Source: Lophium mytilinum (lineage: Eukaryota > Ascomycota > Dothideomycetes > Mytilinidiales > Mytilinidiaceae). From it: a stretch of 64,000 bases of DNA. The notes under the pieces are model-generated. The model was not told where the DNA came from and made no database searches. It was given only the letters and a program-made list of their open reading frames with translations. Within the stretch, counting starts at the first letter, position 1, and each line of letters starts with the position of its first letter. A program made the position numbers and the translations under genes. Location of the stretch: positions 1,459,032 to 1,523,031 of the forward strand of contig MU004182.1 of assembly GCA_010093605.1 (NCBI GenBank), given 5' to 3'. Shown one piece after another: positions 1-10,636 of the stretch.

Positions 1-674
1 CGATAGTGTACACCAGCAGACGCGGCAAAGTCGTCCTGAACGAACCTGAGAAAAAGAGCAGAAAAGAACTCGCACCATGCGTGAGCCGGCCCCGTTTATA
101 AGCGCCAAACCGTTCTCGGAGTTGCTAGAAGAAAGCATAGAACCTAAGAGATAATCCGAGCCTTCCCTAAGTCCAACCAATAGGTAGCATTGGGCCACAA
201 AAGTGAGACAACCTCCTGACCGACCAACGCCTGCACAAACCACTGCCCGAGCCATCATCGGATCACTTCCTTGTGCCCATCCGGCTCCGAGATCATGTAC
301 ATGAGCTTCGGTATGGCTGCCTCCCAAGAAGCCAATCGCTGCGCCAGATCATGACTGCCGGCGGAATCGTCAAGTGAACGAGCTCTTTCCGCATCAGCCG
401 GGCTGTCGCCACTCTCCGAGCATGGTGCATTGCGAGCCCGCCCTGACGTTCTTCGAATGAGTGTGTTTTTGTTGTTTTTCGTTTCGCTTTCTGACTTCCG
501 CAGCTCGTCTGAAGCCGATTCCCTTCGCGAGTTATCTGCGTTGGAGTCCAATTCGTTTAGTTGTAGTCCGTCTCTGAGTCGATGCTGACAAAGGCGTTCT
601 TTGTAAAGTTGATAGCTGCTGGGGATTATTGGAGCTCTTGTCTTTGGCAATTTAATCTATGAGGAGCAGCGGTG
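1..674. other. Left edge, no supported gene
   Basis: I see no gene here that I can support. This stretch lies downstream of the PPZ phosphatase stop codon. On the minus strand a reading frame at 255-650 is open but has no ATG near its start. A second minus-strand frame from an ATG at 258 stays open to the left edge and could be the beginning of a gene that leaves the window, but nothing in it is recognisable. Confidence 0.4.
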
Positions 675-2419
675 TTAGTAGCTCTGGGGGTATTGGTTTG
701 CGGGCTGCAGAGGCCAGAAGTCAGTTACTGGTCTAGATTATGTGGCGATAGATACAGGGAATAAATCAAAGTTGACGGCGGTGGCTCGACTTACCGGGCT
801 ATTTAGCATGCTCTGTCTCTTATTGCGGCTCTTTTTGATGTGGCTCTTCAGCGCACTGGAGTCGAGAGGCTTCAAAAGCTCAAAACTGCAAAGCAGCTCT
901 GCTGATACAGCCATGACGGCTCCCCAGTTGTCGAATTCGCCACAGTACTGTCCAAGTTAGCAAGTGAGAGTATCCGACGGGGAGTAATACGTACATTCGG
1001 TGCAGAAAAGACAGTCACTAAAATGCGATCGTTGAAAAACTCATAGCCGTCCTCGACAACCATGTGCGCTCTGCATACCAGATCAAAGTCATGCCGTTGC
1101 AGGAATTCCATAATGACCTTTTTGCCAAAACAGTAACTAACGCCGCGTTCGTTTGACTCCCAGTCATTCTCCATGTCTGCTGGGTCACTCCAGAGAAGAT
1201 CATTCAGCAACCCGTAATCAGGAACATCGGTTGGGCGCGCGATGTTATTGATGTCATCCATATGTGAAAGACTGGGAGAAAGTCCACCGTGAACACAGAA
1301 AATCTTTTGTGCAACGATGGCGGCAATTGGGAGGCAATTGAACGTGTCGACGAAAGCTTTCCAGACTTTGATATTACATCGTCGCTTGCACTCGTCGTAA
1401 AATCCATACACCCTGGTGACGTTGGCGCATTCGTGGTTGCCTCGCAGCAGGAAGAAGTTCTCTGGGAACTTAAGTTTGTAGCACATTAGCAGCAGGATAG
1501 TCTCCAAGCTCTGCTTCCCGCGATCAACATAGTCGCCAAGGAAAAGGTAATTAGAGTTCGGAGGAAAGCCACACATCTCAAACATGCGGATGAGATCAGT
1601 GTACTGGCCGTGGATATCACCGACTATCTTTACGGGCGCTGCCAATTCTAGCAGAGCTGGCTGGGTCAGAAAGACTTCTCTGGCGGCTGCACAGATGGCA
1701 AAAATCTCGGCGTTCTTTAGGCAGACCGTTTTGGTGACCTTGCCCGTGTATGCAGCATCCAACAACCTCTGGATCATGTCGTCAAGATCGATGGACTTTA
1801 ATGCACTGATTTCCATGGGTGAGCCAGAACCGTCTGCAGCAACTGGAGTTTCAGGCGCCCTAGGTATAGGTCGGTCTCCCTTTTTCAAGATGGAAACCCC
1901 CGGTTGCTGTGTTGACAAAGGCATCGGTACTCCGCTTGGAGGGGCATCCGAGACATGGTCTACTTCACCGGTACGCTGTGCCCGCTCTACCGAATCGTGG
2001 CCGAGGCCGACTGAGGCTGATTGCACGGGAGATGGTGGAGGTTGGGGACTATCGGCGAAGGTAGAACGGGCTGTGGTAATGTCGATTGTGGGCGTTTGGG
2101 CAGACGCAGTGGAATCTCGTCGCGATCGCGATACTCCAGATTTAGCACTGACTGCTGAGCGTGTAGAAGCAGCATCTGACTTGTCAATACCGCCATTGGC
2201 TGCGTCGCCGGCGAGTCCAGATATGGAGTTTCGAGGGCTCTCCGTTTTGCCTGTCCCAGGTATCTTGGACTTGATCGAACTGCGCAGCGATCGGGAAGAT
2301 TCTTTGGTATCGGATCTGTCGAATGAGCGGTAGTTCTCCCTCTCCAGTGCGGGACCGTCGCTGGAGGACTTCGCCCCCTCCCCTTTGTCCTTCTTCGTGC
2401 TGGATGGCTGGTTACCCAT
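675..2419 (-). CDS. PPZ1: PPZ-type serine/threonine protein phosphatase (PP1-like)
   Basis: This is a fungal PP1-related phosphatase of the PPZ class, which in yeasts acts in salt tolerance, K+ homeostasis and cell-wall integrity. The exons are 2419-995, 947-795 and 704-675 and give 535 residues. The N-terminus starts MGNQPSS, with Gly2 in a context suited to N-myristoylation. About 200 disordered Ser/Arg-rich residues follow, as is usual for PPZ. The catalytic half shows the metal motifs GDIHGQ, GDYVDRG and GNHE, then HGGLSPS, and [13 protein letters not shown] where PP1 has Gln at the Met position. After the first intron (948-994) the frame resumes as [12 protein letters not shown] and runs to [12 protein letters not shown] 90 bp intron (705-794) then leads to a terminal exon of ten codons ending PQSY. 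That last exon is my inference from splice signals and the expected C-terminus; reading through the donor would give a different short tail. Confidence 0.93.
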
Positions 2420-3959
2420 TTTCCAGGAAGCTGGCGATCAAAATTAGGGGTACGGTGTGTGCTTTGTGTATGCGAGCTAGTATAAGGGAATGTGGCGTTT
2501 GGAAAGCGCAGTCGAGAGTTCCAGATTCGCCGGGGATTGCAGCCTCTGTTCCTTCCGTGTCCTGTTGGTGCTACCCTCAGCTCAGTAATCAGTTGGCAGG
2601 CTGCAGAATCGGTATTGATGGTGACGAGGAGGCGTCGGTTATGGGGGTTTGTAGAGGCGGGAGAGGAAGGAGAGGTAGCGGGCTTCGACGGAGGCTGTAC
2701 TTATCGCCTTTGCGGGGCAGTGGCCACGTCGAGACAGCGGGGAGGTAGGAGGGAGAGAGTCGGCTGGAGGGAGGGGAGAGCGCCGTCTTGGAGCCAGATT
2801 CGATGCTGTTCGTGGGGACGGCCTAGAGCGGAGCGGAGGCGTTCATGAGAGCCTGTGAGGCTGATTGCGGTGATGACGGCAAGCGGGCGGCGGAGCGTCG
2901 GCGCGATACCAAGCAGAGCTATCTCGAGTACTGGCTGCCGGTCAGTGGGCGCTCAGCGTGCTGGGGCAAGTCGGCGTGAAGGTGGGCAAGCGGGCAGAGT
3001 CGCAGGCTTGACCGGTGAGAAGAGTGTCGGAGAGAGTGTCTTTGGGCAACCCGAAGGCTATCGGTGTACGGTTGGGCAGCGGACTGACCGTGGAGCAGGG
3101 CCGTGTTGGCAATGCGGCAGCAGAAGGTGCTGGGAGGGGGAGATGGCGATTTGCAGGCGTGGCAGGGCGACAGCAGAGGTGTTGTCAAAGAGGGGAGCAC
3201 AGAGGGGAGAGGTGTTCAGTAGCACAATCTCTCTTGGCTGGCAGTGAATTTGACAGTGCTCCGCCTTGGCGTTATGAGGGCCTCGACGCCTTTATCAAGC
3301 ATGCGCATGTGAGCCTCTTCTCCCATTTTATCTCCGACCTCACCGGAGCGCGGCCTCTAGACGCGCGGCTTAGGCCAGTCCGTGAGTCATCGAGCTCTGC
3401 AACGGCTTCATCACGCTCTCTGTCTGTCTATAGAGCTGCTCCCAGCCGAAGAGCCCGCGTCCCACAGCATAGGTAGGTAAGCACTGCAGTCGGCCAGTTC
3501 CTTTGTCTCCAGAACCCCCACACTGCTTGCTCGCCTAAATGCACCTCCAGCATCCTTCATCCTCCAATCGCTTTTTGCCAGGCCGTATAGACCAGGCCTG
3601 TGGTTTGTCCAGCGACCCTTGACGTCCCTGCGTTGATCAAGATCTCCAAAAGCCTTTCAGATGCTTGTCTTGATCAGTTATCCGCACCGAGCCCGCGGAG
3701 CATGCCCAGATATCCGTTGGACGGAGATGGCAGACAAGCGAGGCGATGCATCGAGGCCTCACGAAGCTGCACCGTTTTACTGATATCACAACGAGAATGT
3801 GGTTCACGCCAAGGGCTCCAAGACGGACGCCAAGAAGGTCTTCCGACGACGTAGTCATGCGAACAAAGTAGGATTGGCGGGAACTGGTATAGCGGTATCT
3901 GATTTGTTCCTCTCTTCTTCCGTTGCCATCCAGCCCCTTCTTTCCCGTGGAACCCCTCC
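2420..3959. other. Intergenic: PPZ1 upstream region
   Basis: About 1.5 kb lies between the start of the phosphatase gene and the end of the aldehyde dehydrogenase gene, both on the minus strand. Several open frames occur, but they have no recognisable domain. On the plus strand the stretch around 2640-3250 is purine-rich, so the PPZ1 leader strand is pyrimidine-rich. I take it as the PPZ1 promoter and leader. No repeat or RNA gene was seen. Confidence 0.5.
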
Positions 3960-5771
3960 CTATAGCACCGTGCCAAGGTTGACGTGTACCGCTTTCTGTT
4001 CTCATTAGAGCTGCGTCTCCTTGGAGCATCGACACTCGGGAGAAACTCACTTTGTTGGTGTATGCCTCCAACCCAGCCTCTCCGAGTTCCCTGCCAATAC
4101 CGCTCATCTTCACTCCTCCAAAGGGAATACGCATATCCGAGTCGTTGCTCGAGTTGATCCAGACCATGCCAGCCTCAATCTTCCGCGCCACCCGATGCGC
4201 CTTGGTGATATTCTGGGTGAATACAGCACTTCCAAGACCGTAGGTTGTGTCGTTGGCGCGACTAATAGCCTCTTCCTCCTCCTTGAACGAACTGATGACA
4301 ACGAATGGTCCGAAGACCTCCTCGCGGAAGATCTTCATGGTATCTTTGACGTCACTGAAGATAGTCGGGTGGATGAAGAAGCCCTTTCCACCCACGTCCT
4401 TGAACGCTTCTCCCCCTGAGACTAGAGTAGCGCCCTCAGTCTTTCCTGACTCGATGTAGGACAGCACGCGATCGTACTGCGCCTTTGTGACTTGGGGGCC
4501 CTGGAAGGTGTCATCGGCGAAGGGGTCGCCGACTTTGCTGGCTGTAGACACGTATTCCTTGAAGGCAGAGACGAACTTGTCATAAACTCCTTCTTGGACG
4601 AGGATACGGGATGTAGCTGAGCAGACTTGGCCTTGGTTGTACATGATACCGATGTGCGCCCACTTGACCGCCTGTTCTAAGTCACAGTCGTCGAATATCA
4701 GTAGTGGCGACTTGCCGCCAGTCTCGAGGGTGATGTTCTTCAGGTTGACGGCAGCCATCTTCATGATCTCGCGTCCAGTTGCCGTAGACCCGGTGAAGGC
4801 GATCTTGTCAACATCGAGATGCTGGGCAAGAGCTGCTCCCGCCTTACGGCCCTCACCATTGACGATGTTGATCACGCCCGGGGGGAACCCGACCTCCTTG
4901 ATCAGGTTGGCGAGATAGAGAATAGACAGTGGTGTCTGCTCTGCCGGCTTCAAGACTATCGTGTTACCAGTGCAGAGAGCCGGGCCCAGTTTCCAAGCTG
5001 CCATCAAAAGGGGATAGTTCCATCTGCATATCGTTAGAAAGGTTAGAAATACATGGCGCGCGACTTACGGAATGATCTGCCCGCAGACACCAAGCGGCTC
5101 TCGAATCGTGTAGGCCAGCTTCGCGGGTGTTGTGTCGATGACTTGTCCGTGGACCTTGTCTGCAAATCCGGCGTAATACTTGAGCGTCGATACTGTCTCT
5201 GCCAGATCCTCGTTCAAGGCAACACTGTACGGTTTACCTACCTACACTTAGCTGATAGAAATTGGAGTATTCTCGCGGAGTCTTACCATTGTCCCAGGTC
5301 TCGATAGTTGCAAGCGTCTCCTTGTGTTTCTCAATCAGGGTTGCGAATCTGTACATAAGTTCACCGCGTTCTGTGGTAGCCATGTCGCGCCAAGCTGGGT
5401 CCTTGAATGCCTTGCGAGCCGCCGCAACAGCGAGGTCGACATCTTCAGGGCCGGCAGCGTAAACAGATACGATCTCTTTCTCATCTCTGTGCAGCTGTCA
5501 GCGATCTCGTCCGCGACAAAGCTGTTTGAGCCACTGACGTTGGGTTGATGCTTGTGATCTTCTCGCCAGACTTGGACTTCACCCATTCGTTGCCGATGAA
5601 CAAGCCAGTCGGCTGGGTATACTTGACGCCGTTTGGCGCGGTAAGCTCAACGTTTAAATCAGACATGGTGACACGCGTGCTCTGGAATCGTTCTGAACAC
5701 TGCAATAAAATGCCGAGAGGGGTGCGAGAAGCTGAAGAGACCCGAGAGAGTCTTTGTAGTAGCTTCAACAT
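3960..5771 (-). CDS. Aldehyde dehydrogenase, NAD(P)+, possibly mitochondrial
   Basis: It oxidises aldehydes to acids with NAD(P)+. Exons are 5771-5539, 5486-5287, 5237-5069, 5023-4051 and 3995-3960, giving 536 residues. Visible family landmarks are the active-site loop IIPWNYPLLMAAWKLGPAL, FTGSTATGREIM for the nucleotide fold, the general-base region LETGGKSPLLIF, the catalytic Cys in NQGQVCSATSR, and EVFGPFVV. The C-terminus AVHVNLGTVL appears only after removal of the 55 bp last intron (3996-4050). The segment from the internal Met at 5666 (MSDLNVEL) gives 501 residues, the usual family length. The upstream ATG at 5771 adds 35 residues rich in Arg, Leu and Ser without acidic residues until Glu27, like a mitochondrial presequence. 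Cytosolic and mitochondrial forms from two starts are therefore possible. The substrate class (acetaldehyde, betaine aldehyde or other) cannot be settled from sequence alone. Confidence 0.93.
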
Positions 5772-6344
5772 GGAGCTCCGGCCCCGCGATACGCGATACG
5801 GCAGTCTTCAAGTTGATATTTGCAATTGTTTCCAATCGCACTTTTCTAGAACGAAACCCCGCATGACGTTGCCGGGTCGAAATGCCTATCGCGGCTTCCC
5901 GCATATGGCATCTCCACTTAACAGATTATGGTTCATGCGGAAGGGAAATTGATATGACATACGCGCTTGACACCTGCAATGCCGAAGGGCATTAAAGGAT
6001 TATTGTAAATCTTGCATAGAAGCAAGTACTTTTAAAATCTTCAGGTTTTCATTGTCTACTTCGATCGGAAAATATGAAATAACTCCGTATAGCTATTCCA
6101 GTTAACAATCCGCGTGCTTTGACTGCTACTGCATTGAGTCTTTTCGCACTAGGTATCACGCAGCCATTTTAAGCCGTTTAATTTTACTGTAGGTAGACCA
6201 CCTCCGACAGCGCGGTCTACAGCTGTTTCTGGACCCTTCGTAGACGCCGCCAACTTGCCCCACTATAATTTATTTCCACAACCCCACGTCTCTCAACATC
6301 AACACCATTCCTCCACCTCCCACCACCCTACTAAACCACGCGCC
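5772..6344. promoter_or_regulatory. Divergent promoter region, ALDH / methyltransferase
   Basis: The two flanking genes start in opposite directions, so this 573 bp holds both promoters. The middle (about 5960-6200) is clearly more AT-rich than its surroundings. No binding site was identified with confidence. Confidence 0.5.
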
Positions 6345-7157
6345 ATGGCTCCCAACGATGCGCGTCACGACATGCTCACGAACCCCCCTCCGCCCGACGC
6401 GTCGATCGACCACTCCGCCGCCCTAGACTACTGGAACTCGATCCCCAACACCGTCGACGGCATGCTCGGCGGCTATCCCCACATCACGAAGGTCGATCTA
6501 CAAGGCTCCGCGAACTTCCTCTCCAAGCTCCGCCGCCAGCACCAATACCAGACCTCACCAAACTCCCCCCCCTTACCCGCAGCCGCCACCCCGCAGCTGC
6601 CCCGCGTCGCCGACTGCGGGGCAGGCATCGGGCGCATAACAAAGGGCTTCCTGGTCAACGTTGGCGTGCAGGTGGACGTGGTGGAGCCGGTGAAGAAGTT
6701 CACAGACGAGCTAGTAGCCGCGCCGATACCCCCGCTGTCTGGGAAAGTGGGCGAGGTGGGCGAGGTGTTCAATCTGGGGCTGCAGGACTGGACGCCGGCG
6801 GCGGGCGCGTACAATCTGATTTGGAATCAGTGGTGTGTTGGCCATCTTACGGATGCGCAGCTGGTGGAGTATCTGCGGCGGTGTAGGGAGGGTCTCGCGG
6901 TGCCGCCTGCGGGTGCGGAGGGGAGCGAGAAGCTGGCGGCGTTTCAAGGAGCGTGGATTGTGGTTAAGGAGAACATGAGCACGCATCCGAAGGGGGAGGA
7001 TGATTATGATGAGCTGGATAATAGTGTGACGAGGACGGATGCGAAGTTTAGGAGCTTGTTTAAGGAGGCGGGACTTAAGTTGGTGGCGACGGAGGTGCAG
7101 AAGGGCTTTCCGAAGGTCTTGTGCCCAGTGAGGATATATGCGCTGAAGGCAGAGTAG
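6345..7157 (+). CDS. TAE1: Protein N-terminal Xaa-Pro-Lys N-methyltransferase (NTM1/Tae1 family)
   Basis: This is an S-adenosylmethionine-dependent enzyme that methylates the alpha-amino group of proteins starting X-Pro-Lys after Met removal, such as ribosomal proteins in yeast. It has one exon and 270 residues from the ATG at 6345 (MAPNDARHD). The frame is open upstream, but this Met sits in a good context (CGCCATGGC) and gives the normal N-terminus. The cofactor motif I is VADCGAGIGRITKGFL. The family-specific stretch YNLIWNQWCVGHLTD follows about 60 residues later, then a substrate-side segment around VVKENMS and a C-terminal beta-hairpin ending in CPVRIYALK. The early segment ALDYWNSIPNTVDGMLGGY is also characteristic. 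An inserted Pro/Ala-rich loop lies at about residues 65-85. It diverges from the aldehyde dehydrogenase gene and converges on MED8. Confidence 0.93.
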   Translation: MAPNDARHDMLTNPPPPDASIDHSAALDYWNSIPNTVDGMLGGYPHITKVDLQGSANFLSKLRRQHQYQTSPNSPPLPAAATPQLPRVADCGAGIGRITKGFLVNVGVQVDVVEPVKKFTDELVAAPIPPLSGKVGEVGEVFNLGLQDWTPAAGAYNLIWNQWCVGHLTDAQLVEYLRRCREGLAVPPAGAEGSEKLAAFQGAWIVVKENMSTHPKGEDDYDELDNSVTRTDAKFRSLFKEAGLKLVATEVQKGFPKVLCPVRIYALKAE

Positions 7158-7770
7158 GACCCGGGGAGGGAGCTGGCAAGAAACGTGATAGTAGGTGGTG
7201 CATAAAAGGGTGGCAGTAATCAATGATACCCATTAGTAGCTGGATAAGGGCGCCGCTAGTTAGCAGCGCGGAATAGCATAGCGTGACAGTTTGCCCATTT
7301 GTGCAGACGGGTTGAGTACTAATTGTGGTGTTTCGACATCCTTTAGAATTCTGTATATGATTTATTTCTGCCGAGGTTTTGACCGACCCATTCTTTGGTT
7401 GGACCATTCTAGTCGGAGCTCAGGGTCTAACGTCAGCTGAGTCCTTATGAGTCCTTTACTTTCCATTCTCCAATACTAAGCAAACAGTATGCAGATGTAG
7501 GCCGTTCAGCGATCCCGTGTAAATTACGGTTTTGGGTCTTAGGCGTAGGGGGACTGAGCAGTCGAACTGTTTCGCCATTTGTTCTGCCATTTGTTCTGCC
7601 ATTTGTTCTGCCATTTGTTCTGCCATTCGTTCTGCCATTTGTTTTGCCATTATAGAGTGACTTCCAAGTTTACCAGGTCTCGTGGAAGGGTTTGCTTTTG
7701 TGCCTGCTTACACATCTTGGATTCCCCATCAAAATGTCAACCGACTTCACTTCGGCTACCGATGATTCAA
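7158..7770. other. Intergenic between convergent TAE1 and MED8
   Basis: This is the 3' region shared by two convergent genes. It holds a 12 bp minisatellite, listed separately, and otherwise no gene I can support. Short open frames across the minisatellite encode only repeated residues. Confidence 0.5.
7570..7650. repeat. Minisatellite, 12 bp unit, about 6.7 copies
   Basis: The unit TTCTGCCATTTG is repeated head to tail with single-base variants (TTCGCC, CATTCG, TTTTGCC). On the minus strand it reads as a run of Met-Ala-Glu-Gln codons, which explains the open frame there. Confidence 0.95.
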
Positions 7771-8694
7771 TCAGCGCATTCCCGCTGGAGCTTGTTGACG
7801 CTTTAACGCAGCCTGCTGGTCTCTCAGATCCTTTGCTCTGTCGACGACTTTCGGGACGGCTCCCGTGCTCATGTACGTCAACACGGTCCCAAGAGGCAGA
7901 CGTGGTGGCTCATTTTCCTTTGCCGGCGCCGCGTCCTTCATTGGCTCATCCTCTTCGTCTTCATCCTCACCCTCGTCGTCCTCATCCTCATCATCTTCGT
8001 CCTCTGCAGTGAAGACCTGCCGTGCAATGTCGTTTTCTGCTGGCCCGGCCCACTCCCAAAGCTCCGACACATCGTACTCATCTAGCCCGCCCTCCTTCTG
8101 GCCGACAGTAGGTCCTTCTCCAAACTCGCCCATTTCGCAGAACTTGCTAGCGTGACCGAGCCCTTCGCTGATCCAGTCTTCCACGTGGGGTTCGAGCTTC
8201 TTTCGTAGAAGTTGGTGGAGTAGGTTGCTTTGGGACTGTCCCGGGAAAGCGGCGAGTGGGTAAGAGTGCATCCTCTGTAGAGCATCGTGATTTGTTGCTG
8301 TCGATTCGAGGAGGAATGTGATGTTCCTAAGGAGAAGCGCAGATGACTTTTGAAGAGATGGCCTGGGATTTTGGTTAGTCGGATTCTTTGCCATCTTTTA
8401 GATTTGGCGGGAGCCTGAAACGCTTTCAAAGCAATGTTTCCTCTAGCCGGATAGGTTGAGAGCATTGAATGAGTTTGAAGTTGATCAAAGAAACAATGTG
8501 ACAGAAAGACAGGAGAGATCATCATAGAATGCCAAAGGTAGCGCAATAGAAAGCAATTACCAGTTAGGAAGAGGCTCATGGTGCATTAGATCCCCCTCAA
8601 TCACTTCTAGTGATTTGACCATCGCAGCTGCGCGATTGCGGGCTACATCTAGGGCTTTCAGGTCCTCAGTCGTCATCGAGGATGTGGACTGCAT
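7771..8694 (-). CDS. MED8: Mediator of RNA polymerase II transcription subunit 8
   Basis: It is a head-module subunit of the Mediator complex in the nucleus. Two exons, 8694-8561 and 8362-7771, give 241 residues. Exon 1 encodes MTTEDLKALDVARNRAAAM, the characteristic MED8 N-terminal helix. The join across the intron yields PLPNWPSLQKSSALLLRN, and the conserved core follows as YPLAAFPGQSQSNLLHQLLR then KKLEPHVEDWISEG. A run of about 30 almost purely Asp/Glu residues lies at around residues 165-195, followed by GTVLTYMSTG near the C-terminus. The single intron (8363-8560) is 198 bp, several times longer than its neighbours, but has a good CTAAC branch site and AG acceptor. It shares a divergent promoter with MPU1. 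Confidence 0.9.
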
Positions 8695-9167
8695 GTTGTA
8701 CAACAGAGACTCAGTTCAGAAGAAAGCTCGTAGACGAAAACCAAATCTCCAGAGGTTTCGAGCGCAGGTCTTGGACTGTTGTTTTACGAAGACGCCGATG
8801 TAGGTGGACTGGAGGTGAGTTTCGTGACCCACTTATAAATGATGACTAAACTATGTTTTAGTTTTGGTACTCAGGGTACTTTACAAAACATGTACTGAGA
8901 GGTTAAACCCGTCAAATGACTTCTCAACGCTATCAAATGCTCATCAGTAGTCTTTGCTAAGATACCCAATAAAACAATCAAACTCACACTCGTTTATCAT
9001 ATCTATTGTTCCATCGACGCATTCCAAGCAATTTATATCGGTCAGTGCCAACGGTGAATGCCGAGAAGGTCCGACCTCCCGCAAACACCATCATTTGTCG
9101 CGAGAACGAGCTAAATCTCACATCAACACCATTTATCGTCTTTCCAGTCTTCCAAATACCCACGATT
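8695..9167. promoter_or_regulatory. Divergent promoter region, MED8 / MPU1
   Basis: The 473 bp between two diverging start codons holds both promoters. An open frame runs into MPU1 from upstream, but the MPU1 ATG at 9168 gives the expected N-terminus. No specific site was recognised. Confidence 0.5.
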
Positions 9168-10116
9168 ATGGAATCCGCTCTGGAATCTGTTCGGTCGCTG
9201 CTCCAGCCAATAACTCATAATCTCCCCGCCCCGATCACCTCTGCCGGCCGCAGTCTGCTCGGCCCATTCTGCTACAAGACACTAGTTCTCGATATCGACC
9301 CGCTCACCTCACCGGAATGCCTCAAGCTCGCCATCAGCAAGGGGCTAGGCATCGGAATCATCGGCGCCAGCTCTATCGTCAAGATCCCACAGCTCCTCAA
9401 GCTCATCAACTCGCAGTCCGCCGCGGGGGTCTCCTTCCTCTCTTACCTTCTTGAAACCAGCTCCTACCTGATCAGCTTGAGCTACAATGTGCGACATGGA
9501 TTCCCGTTTAGCACGTACGGCGAGACGGCTTTGATTCTGGTTCAAAATGTGGTTATTGCCTCGCTGGTGCTGAAATACTCCGGACAGAGCGCCGGGGCCG
9601 CAGCGTTCATTGCCGGTCTTGCGGTGGCAGGCGCAGCCTTGTTCCAGGAGAATGTCGTTGATGTGAAGCAGCTGGCTTGGCTACAGGCTGGTGCGGGAGT
9701 GCTGGGTGTTGCGAGCAAGGTCCCGCAGATATATGCGGTCTGGAGTCAGGGCGGAACTGGCCAGTTGAGCGCATTTGCGGTATGTCCATTATGAACACCT
9801 TTTTCATTATGTTATCCCATGGATATGTGCTGATTTTCCCGTTCAGGTCTTCAACTATCTTGCCGGTTCGCTCTCCCGTATCTTCACCACTCTGCAAGAA
9901 GTCCCAGACCCGCTCATCCTGTACGGCTTCATTGCCGGCTTCACACTCAACCTCGTGCTCGCGGCACAGATGATTTGGTATTGGAATAGTAGCGCAAGCA
10001 AGAAGACAAAGTCGTCTAAGCTTGAGCGCCCAATCGTATCGGATAAGAAAAAGGCTATGGGAAGCAGCACAGGCACGAATAAGCCTAAGACGCCGACTAC
10101 TCGTCGAAGGGGATAG
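9168..10116 (+). CDS. PQ-loop protein, mannose-P-dolichol utilisation defect 1 homologue
   Basis: This is an ER membrane protein of the MPDU1 family, needed for use of dolichol-phosphate mannose and glucose in glycan and GPI assembly. Exons 9168-9779 and 9847-10116 give 293 residues. Two PQ-loops are visible: IVKIPQLLKLINSQSAAGVS near residue 65 and SKVPQIYAVWSQGGTGQLS near residue 185, each followed by hydrophobic helices, for about seven membrane spans. DPLTSPECLKLAISKGLG just before the first loop is typical of the MPDU1 branch rather than of cystinosin-like PQ-loop proteins. The C-terminal 45 residues are Lys/Arg-rich and cytosolic in character. The 67 bp intron splits the codon boundary between SAFA and VFNYLAGSLSR. 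Confidence 0.92.
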
Positions 10117-10636
10117 ATGAATGAATACTTCCCGGGGTTTCTTTTTCAATTGCTATCTGGCTTCCGACCATGTTCAGCTCTGCCTACGACAGGCTGTAGC
10201 TTCGTGTCTATCCAAATAATCTTCTTAAATTATAGCCTTTTATTCGAAATACTCAAGTAGCCTGAAGTGAAGACGACTACGTAAACCCCATATACCATGG
10301 ACGAGACGGCATGGTCACTGCTCAATAGAGATCTTGGCGTAAATTACGACTTGCGTCAGACTCACGATGTAGAATGGCAATTTAAGACCATTCACTGCAG
10401 AGTATCGAGTTTTCTTCACACACCAATCCTAAAAGACCAATAAGGTGTGTGTAATATTCATCGCTTAGTGAAATTTAATACAATATATCCAGCTCGAATT
10501 GCTCTAGTGATGACGACACGAAAATGCCGCGCAGTCACAAGGCAGCCGTCGCTCCTCCGCCGTCGCGTTAAGCTTCTTTAACCTACGAGACATCGACCTT
10601 ACCTCTATCCATGGCCCACAGGCCCAATGAACTACT
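10117..10636. other. Intergenic, MPU1 3' region and RAD2 promoter
   Basis: These 520 bp separate two plus-strand genes. I see no gene, repeat or clear regulatory motif beyond AT-rich stretches around 10210-10260 and 10440-10500. Confidence 0.5.

Noticed and set aside
1-258. Minus-strand frame from an ATG at 258 running off the left edge
   Set aside because: Eighty-six open codons with no recognisable motif; too little is visible to call a gene.
255-650. 131-codon minus-strand open frame downstream of PPZ1
   Set aside because: It starts at a TTG, has no ATG until near its end, and no recognisable domain; the PPZ1 3' region explains its position. A branch-and-acceptor-like sequence precedes it, but no upstream exon fits.
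1584-2333. 249-codon plus-strand frame antisense to PPZ1
   Set aside because: It overlaps the well-supported phosphatase in another frame and has no domain.
2323-3476. Overlapping plus-strand frames upstream of PPZ1
   Set aside because: Low-complexity Arg/Gly-rich translations of purine-rich promoter DNA, in several overlapping frames, without domain support.
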